A DNA stretch of 64,000 nt from Novosphingobium sp. AP12 (GCF_000281975.1 NZ_AKKE01000020.1:1-64000), one strand, 5' to 3'; shown: positions 18,759-27,261, counted from the first letter of the stretch. Notes: a model not told the origin generated them from the letters alone. Numbers and translations are program-made.

Positions 18759-19679
18759 CTAACGCTTCAGCACCAGCATGATGTCCTCGGGACCCGACCG
18801 GCTCAGGATGTAGTCCATGTCGGTGGGGACTACGCCCGCGTCCAGGGTCAAGTGGTTGAGGGCGAAGCCATGTGCGCTCAACCGTTCCAGGAAGGCGCCC
18901 GGATCGCCGTAGCGGTGCGGATTGAACTCGATGACCACAGTGCGCAGCTTGCCGCTATCCAGCAACCCTTGCGCTCCGGCCCAAATCAATTCCTCGGCGC
19001 CTTCAACATCGATCTTGGCGAGTTCGATGTCCTGCCAGTCCTGTCGGCTGTCGAGGCGCGCAACCGGCACTTCAACGCCTTCGGGCGGAGCCTCAGCGCC
19101 GGGTGGCAGGATATAGGCGTTCATCGGCGTGTTCGGCGGCACGACGAGCGTGACCGAATGATCGCCTTTGTCGCCAAGAGCGGTCTGGTGCACGCTTGCC
19201 CAGCGAGCGAAGCCGTTGACCATCAGGCTCTTGTTAAGCAGCTCCACGAGCCGGGGGTTAGGCTCGAAGGCGTGAACCCTTCCAGCAGGGCCGACAAGCT
19301 CAGCCATCAACAGCGTGAAATAGCCGATGTTCGCCCCAATATCGGCTACCACCATGCCCGGCCGGATAAGGCTGGCCAGCGTCTCGGTGACCCACATTTC
19401 CCAGTAGCCATCAAGCATGAGATGGCTGGAAAGTCCGATATCGGTGGTGTCGACATAGGCCTTGTATCGACCCAAGACGCGGCACAGCGCGGCATTGTTG
19501 CCTAAGTAAGCAACCTTGCACGCCGCGCGGATGGCGCTCTCGTTGGCCACCCGGCGGCTGCGTGCGAGCATGGGCAGCTCGAAGAGGCGCATGCTGGGGA
19601 ATTTTTCGACATTCCCCCCGCCTTGCGCTCGCAGCGAGCTTTTGAACTTTGCGAAGGGGGACGACAAAAAATGGGACAT
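18759..19679 (-). CDS. FkbM family methyltransferase
   Basis: A SAM-dependent O-methyltransferase of the FkbM family, whose members often methylate sugars of surface glycans. The ATG at 19679 (MSHFLSS) gives 306 residues; an upstream in-frame start at 19739 would run further into the gap shared with the divergent kpsT-like gene. The SAM-binding core is VVADIGANIGYFTLLMAELVG, about residues 130-150. It is followed by VHAFEPNPRLVELL, and the family's late motif LAKIDVEGAEELIWAG lies near residue 240. It heads the minus-strand run FkbM - unknown - kpsM - kpsE - GH66. About 170 bp separate it from kpsT and must contain back-to-back promoters. Confidence 0.92.
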   Translation of the reverse strand: MSHFLSSPFAKFKSSLRAQGGGNVEKFPSMRLFELPMLARSRRVANESAIRAACKVAYLGNNAALCRVLGRYKAYVDTTDIGLSSHLMLDGYWEMWVTETLASLIRPGMVVADIGANIGYFTLLMAELVGPAGRVHAFEPNPRLVELLNKSLMVNGFARWASVHQTALGDKGDHSVTLVVPPNTPMNAYILPPGAEAPPEGVEVPVARLDSRQDWQDIELAKIDVEGAEELIWAGAQGLLDSGKLRTVVIEFNPHRYGDPGAFLERLSAHGFALNHLTLDAGVVPTDMDYILSRSGPEDIMLVLKR

Positions 19680-19848
19680 AAGCGTTGGAGCCTCTAGCAG
19701 GCATCCCCAGAAGCGTAAACGCCTCGTCAGAGTTAACACGTCGAAAAGCGTGTTGCCTGCCTGTGCCCAAGCGTCTAGCTCTCAGCCACAATCGGGATCG
19801 CCTACGCATGTGCGATATCGCCCGCCCCTATCGAGATATGTCCGCTCC

Positions 19849-20511
19849 ATGATCGAATTTCACAACGTCTCAAAAGACTATAAGACGCGTGGTCTGAAGC
19901 GGCGGGTGTTCAGCGATCTGTCCTTCCGGATCGAAGCGGGGGAAAGTCTGGCGATCTGCGGGGCCAATGGTGCCGGCAAATCGACATTGCTTCGGCTGAT
20001 CTCGGGCGTCGAGTTCCCCACCGAAGGACGCGTCGAGCGCGGTATGAGCACGTCGTGGCCGATCGGATTTTCCAGCGCCTTCCAGATGACCATGACCGGC
20101 GCCGACAATGCCCGGTTCATCGCACGCATTTACCAGCGCGATGAGCGGGAGGTGCTCGACTATGTTGAAGATTTCGCGCAGCTGGGCGTCTACATCGACC
20201 AGCCCGTCAAAACCTATTCGTCGGGCATGATCTCGCGTCTTGCTTTCGGCATATCGCTAGCGATCTCGTTCGACTGCTATCTGGTGGACGAGGTAGCCGC
20301 GGCGGGCGACGTGAGGTTCCGACGCCGTTCGGAAGAAGAGCTCATGGCTAGGCGCGACAAAGGCACGCTCATCATGACCTCCCACGACCCGTATATGCTC
20401 GAGCAGTACTGCACGCGCGGCGCCGTACTTTATAGTGGAGCATTGGTCTTTTTCGACACGGTCGCAGAGGCCTGCGAAGTGCATCATGCCCTGCAGATGC
20501 GGCAGGCATGA
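19849..20511 (+). CDS. Polysaccharide export ABC transporter ATP-binding protein (KpsT/Wzt-like)
   Basis: The ATPase that drives capsule export through the KpsM-like permease. The ATG at 19849 gives 220 residues, the normal KpsT size. The open frame extends upstream, but that part lies over the divergent FkbM gene. Motifs are in order: Walker A GANGAGKST (residues 38-46), ABC signature YSSGM, Walker B CYLVDEV and switch histidine TSHD. There is no C-terminal glycan-recognition domain of the Wzt type, which points to KpsT-like rather than O-antigen Wzt-like export. It lies head to head with the kpsM operon, an unusual separation of the two transporter subunits. Confidence 0.94.
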   Translation: MIEFHNVSKDYKTRGLKRRVFSDLSFRIEAGESLAICGANGAGKSTLLRLISGVEFPTEGRVERGMSTSWPIGFSSAFQMTMTGADNARFIARIYQRDEREVLDYVEDFAQLGVYIDQPVKTYSSGMISRLAFGISLAISFDCYLVDEVAAAGDVRFRRRSEEELMARRDKGTLIMTSHDPYMLEQYCTRGAVLYSGALVFFDTVAEACEVHHALQMRQA

Positions 20512-20568
20512 GCGCTGGGTGCCCAGCTATCTCCATTGAACATCTGGTAAAACAATCGCGAGGATCGT

Positions 20569-23500
20569 GTGGTTAGAAGTGTTCTAAGCCCGAAATTGCT
20601 CCTGCGGTTAACCGACGGGCGGACACGGCTGCTGATCCGCCGTGCACGAGAAGCGCAGCGACGCCGGAACTGGACGGAAGCCGCAAGGCTGTGGCGCGAG
20701 ATCGTGGGTCACGCCCCGCGCGACAGCGGGGCCTGGGTCCAGCTGGGCAACATGCTCAATGAGCTTGGCCACTACTCCGAAGCGATCGAAGCGTTTCGCC
20801 ATGCCGGACAGATTGATCCCGATCTGGCACATGCGCCGGCTGGGATCGCAGGCGTGCACGAGCGGGCTGGCCGCTGGAGCGAAGCGGGCGAGTCCTGGAT
20901 CCAGGCGATCGAGCTGCTTTCGCGCGACGGCGCGCGAGGCCGCAAGGCGGATGACGAATTGGCCCATGCCTTTGCCCATGCGGCAATGGCAGCACGCAAC
21001 AGCGGGTCTTCTAGCAAGGCACAACACATTCTCGAGGGCGCCATCGAAAACTTTCCTGATCTGGTGAAACATCCCGACAATCTGGCCATCCGCGCCAAGC
21101 TGCTGCCTCCTGGCCAGTCCGCAGCCAGCGCAGCGTTCCTGCACGACTTCCTGGCCCTGCTGTCCTCGATTGATCGCGAAACCATCAAGGCTAAGCCTGG
21201 AGTGCGCAGCGGCGACCTGTTTCAGGCCTTGGTGGAGATCGCCCCGCACCTGGAAGCGGGCAAGTCCGACCCCGACTTTCTGCGGATTGCGGTAGATTTA
21301 TACGAGAACGGTCGCCTTTGGCGCGAGGCGGTGCGCCTGGCCGAATGGCAGGCCGAAGCCGATCCCGACAATGCCGAGTACATCGCACGCGCCTTCCGGG
21401 CTGCCTCGGCCGGGCGTAGACTATCCGATGCCAGGCGCCTGGCGTGCCGCCACGCGCGCCAGACCGGAGATCTGATTTTAATCCACCAGTTGGCCGAACT
21501 GTACGAAAACGCGCGCCAGCCTGCTCGAGCACGTCTGCTTCTGCGCTTTCTAAAGCGTCGCTGGCCGCATAGCCGCTGGCATATCTGCAAATATGTCTTG
21601 CTCACTGCTGCTACCCGCTCGCTTCCTCTGGCCGATCAACTCATCCAGCGCGAGCTTATGGAGGGCCCCCGCGACCAGGAACTGGAACAGGCCTATTGCC
21701 GGGCAGCTTTCGCCGCCGGGCATTACGACGAGGCGCGGCTCCGCCTGGGGCATTACCTGAAGCGCCATACCGACCACGATACCGAGGTGCTACTGGGGTA
21801 CGCGATCGCCAACTCGGTTGGCCTGGAGGACGCCAGCGCGTACTTCCGCGACCTCGCAGCACGCGAGATGCAGCCGGTCAGTGCCATGGTGGGCACGGCC
21901 CACATGGCGATGCGCAAGCGCGATTTGGCGATTGCTTTGGAACGTTGGTGCGACATCGCCATCGTCCATCCAGGTGCTGCTAACGCAAATGTCGAGCGAG
22001 CTCGCTGCGCTTACGACATGGGCGATATCGAAAGTGCGATCCGGATCTGCCACGCTCATCTGCAAGATTATGGCAATGACATCGGTATGGGCGAATTCTA
22101 CGCTTGGCTGCTGACTATGAACGGCCGCTACGAAGAGGCCCTGCCCGCTATTGCCACCATCTTGGCCAATTCCGGTCCTAACTGGCAGGCGGTCGACCTC
22201 CATATCATCTGCAGCAGCCAGTTAGGTCGACTCGACCAGGACTGGGACAAAATCACTGCAATGATGCCGTCCTCTGATTCGGGCGAGGCGACATCGCGCT
22301 TCTACCATGTGATCCGCATTCTCATGGCGGTTGAGCGACACGACCTCGCTTATAGGACGCTGCTGGGTCAGGACTTCCCGGTAGACCAACTGCCCTGGAC
22401 GGCTCCTTACCTGCGTGAAGCGGTGAAGAATCTTCCAGCGCCGGCTGCGCCGGACATGCGATTCACGCGCGCCGAAAACCGATGGAACACAGTGGCGGAC
22501 ATGACGCGTTCGGACTTCTCGAAGCGTCTTGATGCGATGTCCGATGCGAGCGTGGAAGCGTTGCTCAACCGTCCGGCCAGAACCCAGCCCACCGTGCATA
22601 TCATCAACAAGTTCGAGCAGCCGCGCGGCGGTAGCGAGCTCCACGCGCTTGACCTCGCCGAGCAAATTGGACGCTACACCAAGACCCAGATCTGGGCGCC
22701 GGAAATGCCGCATCCCGAATTTACGGCTCGGCACGACGTCAGGCATATCGATCCCGCGACCGGAGTTTTCCCGCGCGGCGGGGTTCTCGTTCTTGTAGGT
22801 ATATATTTTGATATCGCACGCTGGATCCGTCATGTGCGGCCGGACCGGATCATCTTCCTTTATAACACGTTTGAAGCGCCGTCCTTGTTCGAACGGATCG
22901 AAGAAGCCTTCCGGTATACTGGTATACGTCCCGAGCTGCTCTACTGCTCCGATATGATGGGTCAAGAAACGGGATTGCCCGGCCGGTTCGAGCCCTCTCC
23001 TACCGACCTTGAATTGTTCAGCCCGCCTTTGGATCTGCGTCCGGCAGCACGACCCTTCACGCTTGGCCGCCACAGTCGTGACGTCCCTGAAAAGCACGGT
23101 CGTGACGACTGGAAGATATATCAGGAAGTGGCAAACCTCGGCGGTGAAAGCGTCGTGCTGGGCGGCGCATGCATGGCCGGTGCGTTCCCTGCAATTCGTG
23201 GCATGCAACTGCTCAAGGCACGCAGCGCCGGGATACCGGACTTTTTGCGCGGGCTCGATGCCTACTTCTATCGCACTTCCACCTGGATCGAGCCATGGGG
23301 CCGTGTGGTGATTGAAGCGATGGCCTGCGGCTTGCCAGTCTTGGTCCATTCTGCCGGGGGGTATGTCCAGGCGGTGAAGCACGAGGTGAACGGGCTCTTG
23401 TTCGACACCTCTGAGGAAGCTGTACGCTTGGCTAGGCGCCTCGTCGACGAGCCTGATCTGCGTTTACGCCTGGGCCACGAAGCGCGGCGCTCTGCATGTG

Positions 23501-23574
23501 AATTGCTCAGCTCCTCGGAGTTGAAACGGGTCATTGCTTTTTACTTGCTGGATGAACAGAGCCCGCAGGCGTAA
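20569..23574 (+). CDS. TPR-repeat protein fused to a GT4-like glycosyltransferase
   Basis: A 1001-residue protein with two parts. Residues about 25-640 are helical repeats of TPR type. The clearest copies are at the N-terminus (AWVQLGNMLNELGHYSEAIEAF, WTEAARLWREIV), with further degenerate copies. Residues about 665-1000 form a GT4-like glycosyltransferase half, with TSTWIEPWGRVVIEAMACG near 910 and GGYVQAVKHEVNGLLFD. The first codon is GTG, 57 bp after the kpsT-like stop. TPR arrays usually mediate protein contacts, so this could hold the synthesis complex at the exporter. A strong terminator follows at 23630, ending this transcript. Confidence 0.85.
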   Translation: MVRSVLSPKLLLRLTDGRTRLLIRRAREAQRRRNWTEAARLWREIVGHAPRDSGAWVQLGNMLNELGHYSEAIEAFRHAGQIDPDLAHAPAGIAGVHERAGRWSEAGESWIQAIELLSRDGARGRKADDELAHAFAHAAMAARNSGSSSKAQHILEGAIENFPDLVKHPDNLAIRAKLLPPGQSAASAAFLHDFLALLSSIDRETIKAKPGVRSGDLFQALVEIAPHLEAGKSDPDFLRIAVDLYENGRLWREAVRLAEWQAEADPDNAEYIARAFRAASAGRRLSDARRLACRHARQTGDLILIHQLAELYENARQPARARLLLRFLKRRWPHSRWHICKYVLLTAATRSLPLADQLIQRELMEGPRDQELEQAYCRAAFAAGHYDEARLRLGHYLKRHTDHDTEVLLGYAIANSVGLEDASAYFRDLAAREMQPVSAMVGTAHMAMRKRDLAIALERWCDIAIVHPGAANANVERARCAYDMGDIESAIRICHAHLQDYGNDIGMGEFYAWLLTMNGRYEEALPAIATILANSGPNWQAVDLHIICSSQLGRLDQDWDKITAMMPSSDSGEATSRFYHVIRILMAVERHDLAYRTLLGQDFPVDQLPWTAPYLREAVKNLPAPAAPDMRFTRAENRWNTVADMTRSDFSKRLDAMSDASVEALLNRPARTQPTVHIINKFEQPRGGSELHALDLAEQIGRYTKTQIWAPEMPHPEFTARHDVRHIDPATGVFPRGGVLVLVGIYFDIARWIRHVRPDRIIFLYNTFEAPSLFERIEEAFRYTGIRPELLYCSDMMGQETGLPGRFEPSPTDLELFSPPLDLRPAARPFTLGRHSRDVPEKHGRDDWKIYQEVANLGGESVVLGGACMAGAFPAIRGMQLLKARSAGIPDFLRGLDAYFYRTSTWIEPWGRVVIEAMACGLPVLVHSAGGYVQAVKHEVNGLLFDTSEEAVRLARRLVDEPDLRLRLGHEARRSACELLSSSELKRVIAFYLLDEQSPQA

Positions 23575-23629
23575 GCGATTGAGCCGCCGGAAAGCGCTGC
23601 TAACCTTTAATAATAATTGCGCCACTCAT

Positions 23630-23666
23630 AACCCGTTGCAAGCCACGCTTGTGACGGGTTTTCTGT
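23630..23666 (+). terminator. Rho-independent terminator after the TPR-glycosyltransferase gene
   Basis: The outer stem AACCCGT/ACGGGTT (23630-23636 with 23654-23660) encloses an inner stem CAAGC/GCTTG. A T-rich run TTTTCTGTCTT follows on the plus strand. It lies 56 bp after the stop codon. The FkbM gene downstream therefore probably has its own promoter. Confidence 0.8.
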
Positions 23667-23872
23667 CTTCGTTTCATTCAGATTGCCGCCTCACTAGTGC
23701 TAACGCGGATCAAAACGCATGTGACAATGCCACTAGAGGCGCTTAGCCTTGGCTCTCGTCAGGCGCTCGTCACCGCATATATGCCCAAAATCAATGGCGT
23801 GCGTACTCGCCGAGCTGTCCTTTCGAAACAACCGATAAAGAAGCCTAGAGCAATCGAGAGGAATTTTTGCAA

Positions 23873-24706
23873 ATGCCGCTGTCCGACAACTTCCAAATTG
23901 GCCATCCCGGTCTGACAACCGCGTTTTCCTTTAGTAGCTCTAACGAGCTCGACACGGTCGGCATCACAGTCAGAACACATGGATTGGCCGCCTACGAACC
24001 ACCAGTCAGCGACATATTAATTGAAATCGTAAAATCGTCGGCTGGGTTAATGTTCGATATCGGAGCGAATACAGGGTTGTATACTTTGGCCGCCGCTGCT
24101 GCCAATCCGACCGCGCACGTCATCGCTTTCGAACCCTTAGAACCCGTTCGCAATCTCTTGCAGCACAACATCGGGCTTAACCCCAGCCTTGCGCATCGGA
24201 TCACGGTCGAACCTGTTGGCTTGTCAAGCGAAGCGGGGAGTTTCAGTTTTTACGAAACCATCAATGATCGCGGTTATATCTCCACCAGTTCCTCGTTCGA
24301 ACCTCAGCATGTGAAGATGGTTGGCGACGCATACGTCGAGCGCGTAATTCGCACTGTTACTCTCGACAGCTTCGCTCAGAGCCTAGGAGAACAGCGTGTT
24401 TCCTTCATGAAGATCGATGTTGAAGGGCACGAGCACGCGGTAGTTACGGGCGGCCGTCGGTTCCTGGCAGAACACCGTCCGATCTTCACGATAGAACTCT
24501 TGGGCGCGGCAGAAAGCAGGCCGATCGATGAATTTTTGCTCGATGCTAACTACGTGGCCTTTGCCATGGCCCACGATGCCCTGCGACAGCGTGAGCGCAT
24601 GATGTTCTTTCCTGACGCATGGAACCATTTACTCGTCCCCGCAGAAAAGCTTCCACAGATATTTCGACTTTGCCACAAGCTGAGTTTGCGGATTGAGCCG
24701 GGCTAG
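23873..24706 (+). CDS. Second FkbM family methyltransferase
   Basis: A SAM-dependent methyltransferase of the FkbM family, 277 residues from the ATG at 23873. That start is favoured over a TTG six bases upstream because GAGAGGA lies about 10 bp before it. The SAM motif LMFDIGANTGLYTLAAAAA is at about residues 56-74, HVIAFEPLEPVRNLL follows near 80, and the late motif FMKIDVEGHEHAV is near 175. It is separated from the locus core by a terminator and followed by a decayed region, so it is the right-hand edge of the polysaccharide locus. It differs clearly from the first FkbM protein, so recent duplication is unlikely. Confidence 0.92.
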   Translation: MPLSDNFQIGHPGLTTAFSFSSSNELDTVGITVRTHGLAAYEPPVSDILIEIVKSSAGLMFDIGANTGLYTLAAAAANPTAHVIAFEPLEPVRNLLQHNIGLNPSLAHRITVEPVGLSSEAGSFSFYETINDRGYISTSSSFEPQHVKMVGDAYVERVIRTVTLDSFAQSLGEQRVSFMKIDVEGHEHAVVTGGRRFLAEHRPIFTIELLGAAESRPIDEFLLDANYVAFAMAHDALRQRERMMFFPDAWNHLLVPAEKLPQIFRLCHKLSLRIEPG

Positions 24707-24848
24707 GCATGCGCCGACCCCAAATATTTATATTGTTCCTATTAGTTCTAATTTTACCGTGCCGTCTCTAGCAATCCTGAGGGGATACTTGTGATGTATT
24801 CGAGGGCTACCTAGTGGCAAAATCGAATCCATTATAAGGTCTCCTGAG

Positions 24849-25236
24849 GTGTTGAGTGGTTTTGTTAGCTCCAGGGTGGAGTGGGCAAAACACCGCCGCA
24901 CTGCTGCTTGCGTCATAGCTTGCGTAGGCTGGGGCGGTAATCGTGGTCGATGCCGATCCGAACCGCCCGATAGCCGCTTGGGCCAAAGGTGCCGGCCGCG
25001 CCGAAAGCTTGTCGATGCTAGCGGAGGCGATGAAGTTTCGATGGTCGCCGCATCGAAGACGCTGCTGCGAGAACGCCCTTCGCGGTTGTCGATCTCGAAG
25101 GCACGGCCGCCAGGATCGTACTTCTGGCCGTCAGCCAGGGCGATCTCGTGGTGATACCGATGCAGGGCACCCAGCTTGGCCCGGTGCAGGCGAGCCGCGC
25201 GAGATATCTAACGTCGTTAAGGCACAGGCCAATGCC
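24849..25236 (+). pseudogene. Decayed parA (plasmid/chromosome partition ATPase)
   Basis: Pieces of a ParA-like ATPase can be read across frames. A Walker A remnant GGVGKT is at 24875-24891. In the next frame come IVVDADPNRPIAAWAKGAG and, after another shift, FAVVDLEGTAARIVLLAVSQ and GDLVVIPMQGTQLGP. These match the order of ParA motifs (deviant Walker A, Asp box, VDLEGTA, PMQGS). Two in-frame stop codons and at least two frameshifts rule out a working protein. ParA genes of this subtype are common on plasmids and integrated elements, so this is a fossil of an element that once bordered the polysaccharide locus. No parB is visible. Confidence 0.8.
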
Positions 25237-25864
25237 GAACAATCTGCCGCCGAGATAATTGAGCGCCTGCGCGAGATCCGAACAGCAAGCTTGAGATTGA
25301 GGTAGAGGGCGGACGCATGCGGCGCACCAGGCCCGACGAAAGCGTCTCGCCCTACCGCGCCTACCTGTTGCCAGCCCCTTGCCTGCCTACCAGTTGTCGT
25401 TGGCCAGGCGCATGATCACTGAAAGAGCCGGGCGGCGGCGGTATGATCGATGGAGATTATTGCCGGTTCAACGCACGCCGGCCATCCCGAATGCACCACG
25501 TCCGCAGACGTCATGATTAGCACAATATATCCTATGTGCATCGGATAGCCGGTTGATAGCCATCAGCCCTTGCTTTCACGTTCTCCCGTGACGCTGCGCC
25601 GGTTTGCCCGCGCTGCCCCTCAACCGGCTCCCTTGAGGGCATCTGCGGCGCGTAACGCCGCCCCAAACCTTACCGATGGTTCTTAGTGTTCTATCGCGCT
25701 GTTTTGTCATCGGTGCCTCCGCCGTCAGGCAATATAGTGTTGGTCTATAAGGCCAAAACATCTTGTTTTTCCTGAAGATTCTGGATCAGGTAGGGGTTGC
25801 AGATGATTTTGAGACCCGGTCTCCTAATGGTCGATCCCGGCGCGAAAGGCAGGTAGCAGCAGGC
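25237..25864. other. Decayed region without an intact gene
   Basis: About 630 bp following the parA relic. One short plus-strand piece reads AEQSAAEIIERLREIR and then, shifted, IEVEGGRMRRTRPDESVSPY. This looks like the broken end of a protein but I cannot name the family. No start codon with a good ribosome site leads into it. The part just before 25865 must hold the promoter of the protease gene. No terminal inverted repeats were found. Confidence 0.5.
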
Positions 25865-26581
25865 ATGACAACGCATATCGGGGCACCGCCGCCTGCCATC
25901 CGCACCATCTGGCGCGAACTTGCCGCCTTCCTGAAACGCCCAGCGGTGCTGGAGCCCTGGGGCCTGCGCCGCCGCGAGACGTGGGCTCCGCTGGCCGTGC
26001 TGATCGCGGTGCACATCGCCGGGATGATGGTGGTAATCCTGCCGCTGATCGCCGCCTGGCAGAGCCGTTTCGCGCTGCCGATGCCCGACGCCTTCGGCAA
26101 GCTGCCGGGCGGGTGGCTGCTGCCGACCACGGTTCTCGTCGCGCCGGTGCTGGAGGAGATAATCTTCCGCGGCTGGCAGACGGGGCGGCCGCGCGCGCTG
26201 TGGCTGCTCGTCTGCTTCGCAGGGCTTGCCGCGCTGGTGATGGCGGCGCAGGCGATCGCACCGCTGGTATTGCTGGGTTTGCTGGTGGCGCTCGTCGCCG
26301 CGGCTCTGGGCGGCTGGCTGTGGCTGAACCGCCGAACGGCGCCGGCGGTCTACCGCACGGTCTATCCGTGGATCTTCTGGGTGGTAGCGCTGGTGTTCGC
26401 GGGTATTCACCTGATGAACTACCCGGCGACCTCTTTGCTGTCGCTGCCGATGGTCCTGCCTCAGCTCTGGGCGGCGATGATGCTGGGCTTCACGCGCCAG
26501 CGCCTCGGCCTGCCTGCCGCGATGCTCCAGCACGCCGCCGCCAATGCGGCAAGCATGGCCTTCGCGATGGCAGGCGTTTGA
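25865..26581 (+). CDS. CPBP family intramembrane metalloprotease
   Basis: A 238-residue polytopic membrane protein of the CPBP (Abi, CAAX-protease-like) family. The catalytic motifs sit in membrane-spanning stretches: EEIIFRGW (EExxxR, about residue 98), FAGIHLMN (FxxxH, about 178) and HAAANAAS (HxxxN, about 222). Family members cleave prenylated or other membrane substrates, and some confer immunity to bacteriocins; the substrate here is unknown. An upstream in-frame TTG at 25763 would add 34 unsupported polar residues, so the ATG at 25865 is preferred. It converges on gapR with a bidirectional terminator between them. Confidence 0.85.
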   Translation: MTTHIGAPPPAIRTIWRELAAFLKRPAVLEPWGLRRRETWAPLAVLIAVHIAGMMVVILPLIAAWQSRFALPMPDAFGKLPGGWLLPTTVLVAPVLEEIIFRGWQTGRPRALWLLVCFAGLAALVMAAQAIAPLVLLGLLVALVAAALGGWLWLNRRTAPAVYRTVYPWIFWVVALVFAGIHLMNYPATSLLSLPMVLPQLWAAMMLGFTRQRLGLPAAMLQHAAANAASMAFAMAGV

Positions 26582-26589
26582 GAAACCTC

Positions 26590-26612
26590 GTCCCCGGCCG
26601 GGCCGGGGACGA
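26590..26612. terminator. Bidirectional hairpin between the CPBP protease and gapR
   Basis: A perfect 9-bp stem CGTCCCCGG/CCGGGGACG with a 5-base loop lies in the 39-bp gap between two converging genes, 8 bp from each stop. There is no long T run, so it may work as a stability element as well as a terminator. Confidence 0.65.
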
Positions 26613-26620
26613 TGGAGGCG

Positions 26621-26857
26621 TCAGTCGATGCCGAGCGCCGACTTGTAGGTGTCGAGCAGCATGTCCATTTCGCGGCGATCGTCGGGCTTCATCTTACGGA
26701 TGCGGACGATCTGGCGCATGATCTTGACGTCGTAGCCAACCGCCTTGGCCTCGTTGTAGACGTCGCGGATGTCGTCCGAGATGCCCTTCTTTTCCTCTTC
26801 GAGGCGCTCGACGCGCTCGATCAGCAGGCGCAGGCGATCGTCGGTGGTTTCGGCCAT
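26621..26857 (-). CDS. gapR: GapR-like nucleoid-associated protein (DUF2312)
   Basis: A 78-residue protein of the DUF2312/UPF0335 family. The Caulobacter member, GapR, encircles overtwisted DNA and helps topoisomerases during replication. The family core is intact: LRLLIERVERLEEEKKGI (a coiled coil), IRDVYNEAKAVGYDVK, then KIMRQIVRIRKMKPDDR and a short C-terminal helix. The ATG at 26857 is chosen because family members begin a few residues before the coiled coil; a longer open frame upstream (to 26998) is not supported. It is a conserved alphaproteobacterial core gene and marks healthy backbone next to the disrupted SMR gene. Confidence 0.93.
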   Translation of the reverse strand: MAETTDDRLRLLIERVERLEEEKKGISDDIRDVYNEAKAVGYDVKIMRQIVRIRKMKPDDRREMDMLLDTYKSALGID

Positions 26858-26998
26858 TGGGATATGTGCTCCGGTGAAAGCTGAGAATCGTTGGCCGGGC
26901 TGATAGCGAGCCGCGGGGGCTGGGGCAAAGCACCGCCCTGTGGAAATCGTGTGGAGCGATCTGATTGGCGTCTCGCCCGCCTGCTTTTTTTCCACCAC

Positions 26999-27025
26999 GA
27001 ACCTGCGCTACCTTCGCGCAGGTTC
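26999..27025 (+). repeat. Perfect 10-bp hairpin upstream of the SMR relic
   Basis: GAACCTGCGC and GCGCAGGTTC (26999-27008 and 27016-27025) are separated by 7 bases and followed by TTTCT on the plus strand. The element lies in the gap between gapR and the broken SMR gene. It could be a terminator or a transcription attenuator of the former leader. Confidence 0.6.
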
Positions 27026-27175
27026 TTTCTCACCGTCGGTCCCGGCCTCTCTCGCGCTCCCTTACGAGCACGCTTCACGCATGCCTTTCATCAACTCGCG
27101 TGCGGCGCAGCCGTGTTGCCTCAGGGCTTTTTCCTCGCTGTTTCAACTCTCGAGCCGACCACGTTCGTGCCTCCT

Positions 27176-27209
27176 GTGCGGAGTTCGGGACCGGGACTGC
27201 CCGGCGCAC
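27176..27209 (+). promoter_or_regulatory. Structured leader just upstream of the SMR start codon
   Basis: The outer pair GTGCG/CGCAC (27176-27180 with 27205-27209) and inner pair CCGGG/CCCGG (27191-27195 with 27200-27204) leave a one-sided 10-base bulge. The structure ends 12 bases before the ATG at 27222. SMR genes of the SugE/Gdx type are often preceded by guanidine riboswitches. The bases here do not match a guanidine class that I can recall with certainty, so only the structure is claimed. Confidence 0.35.
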
Positions 27210-27221
27210 GGAGTTTTGTTC

Positions 27222-27261
27222 ATGACCTGGATCCTGCTTGTCGTCGCCGGCCTGCTCGAAG
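27222..27261 (+). pseudogene. 5' fragment of an SMR (small multidrug resistance) efflux gene
   Basis: ATG plus 12 codons read MTWILLVVAGLLE, the first transmembrane segment of a SugE/EmrE-type protein including the conserved membrane glutamate region. The frame is then cut at base 27262 by the left inverted repeat of an IS6-family relic. The matching C-terminal part lies at 28536-28662. About 50 middle codons are absent, so the gene is dead. Confidence 0.8.

Noticed and set aside
19516..19848. An upstream extension of the KpsT-like frame
   Set aside because: It overlaps the divergent FkbM gene and the control region. KpsT proteins are about 220 residues long, matching the ATG at 19849.
27176..27209. 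Calling this leader structure a guanidine riboswitch outright
   Set aside because: The gene context fits, but I cannot match the conserved bases of any guanidine class by eye, so only the structure is reported.
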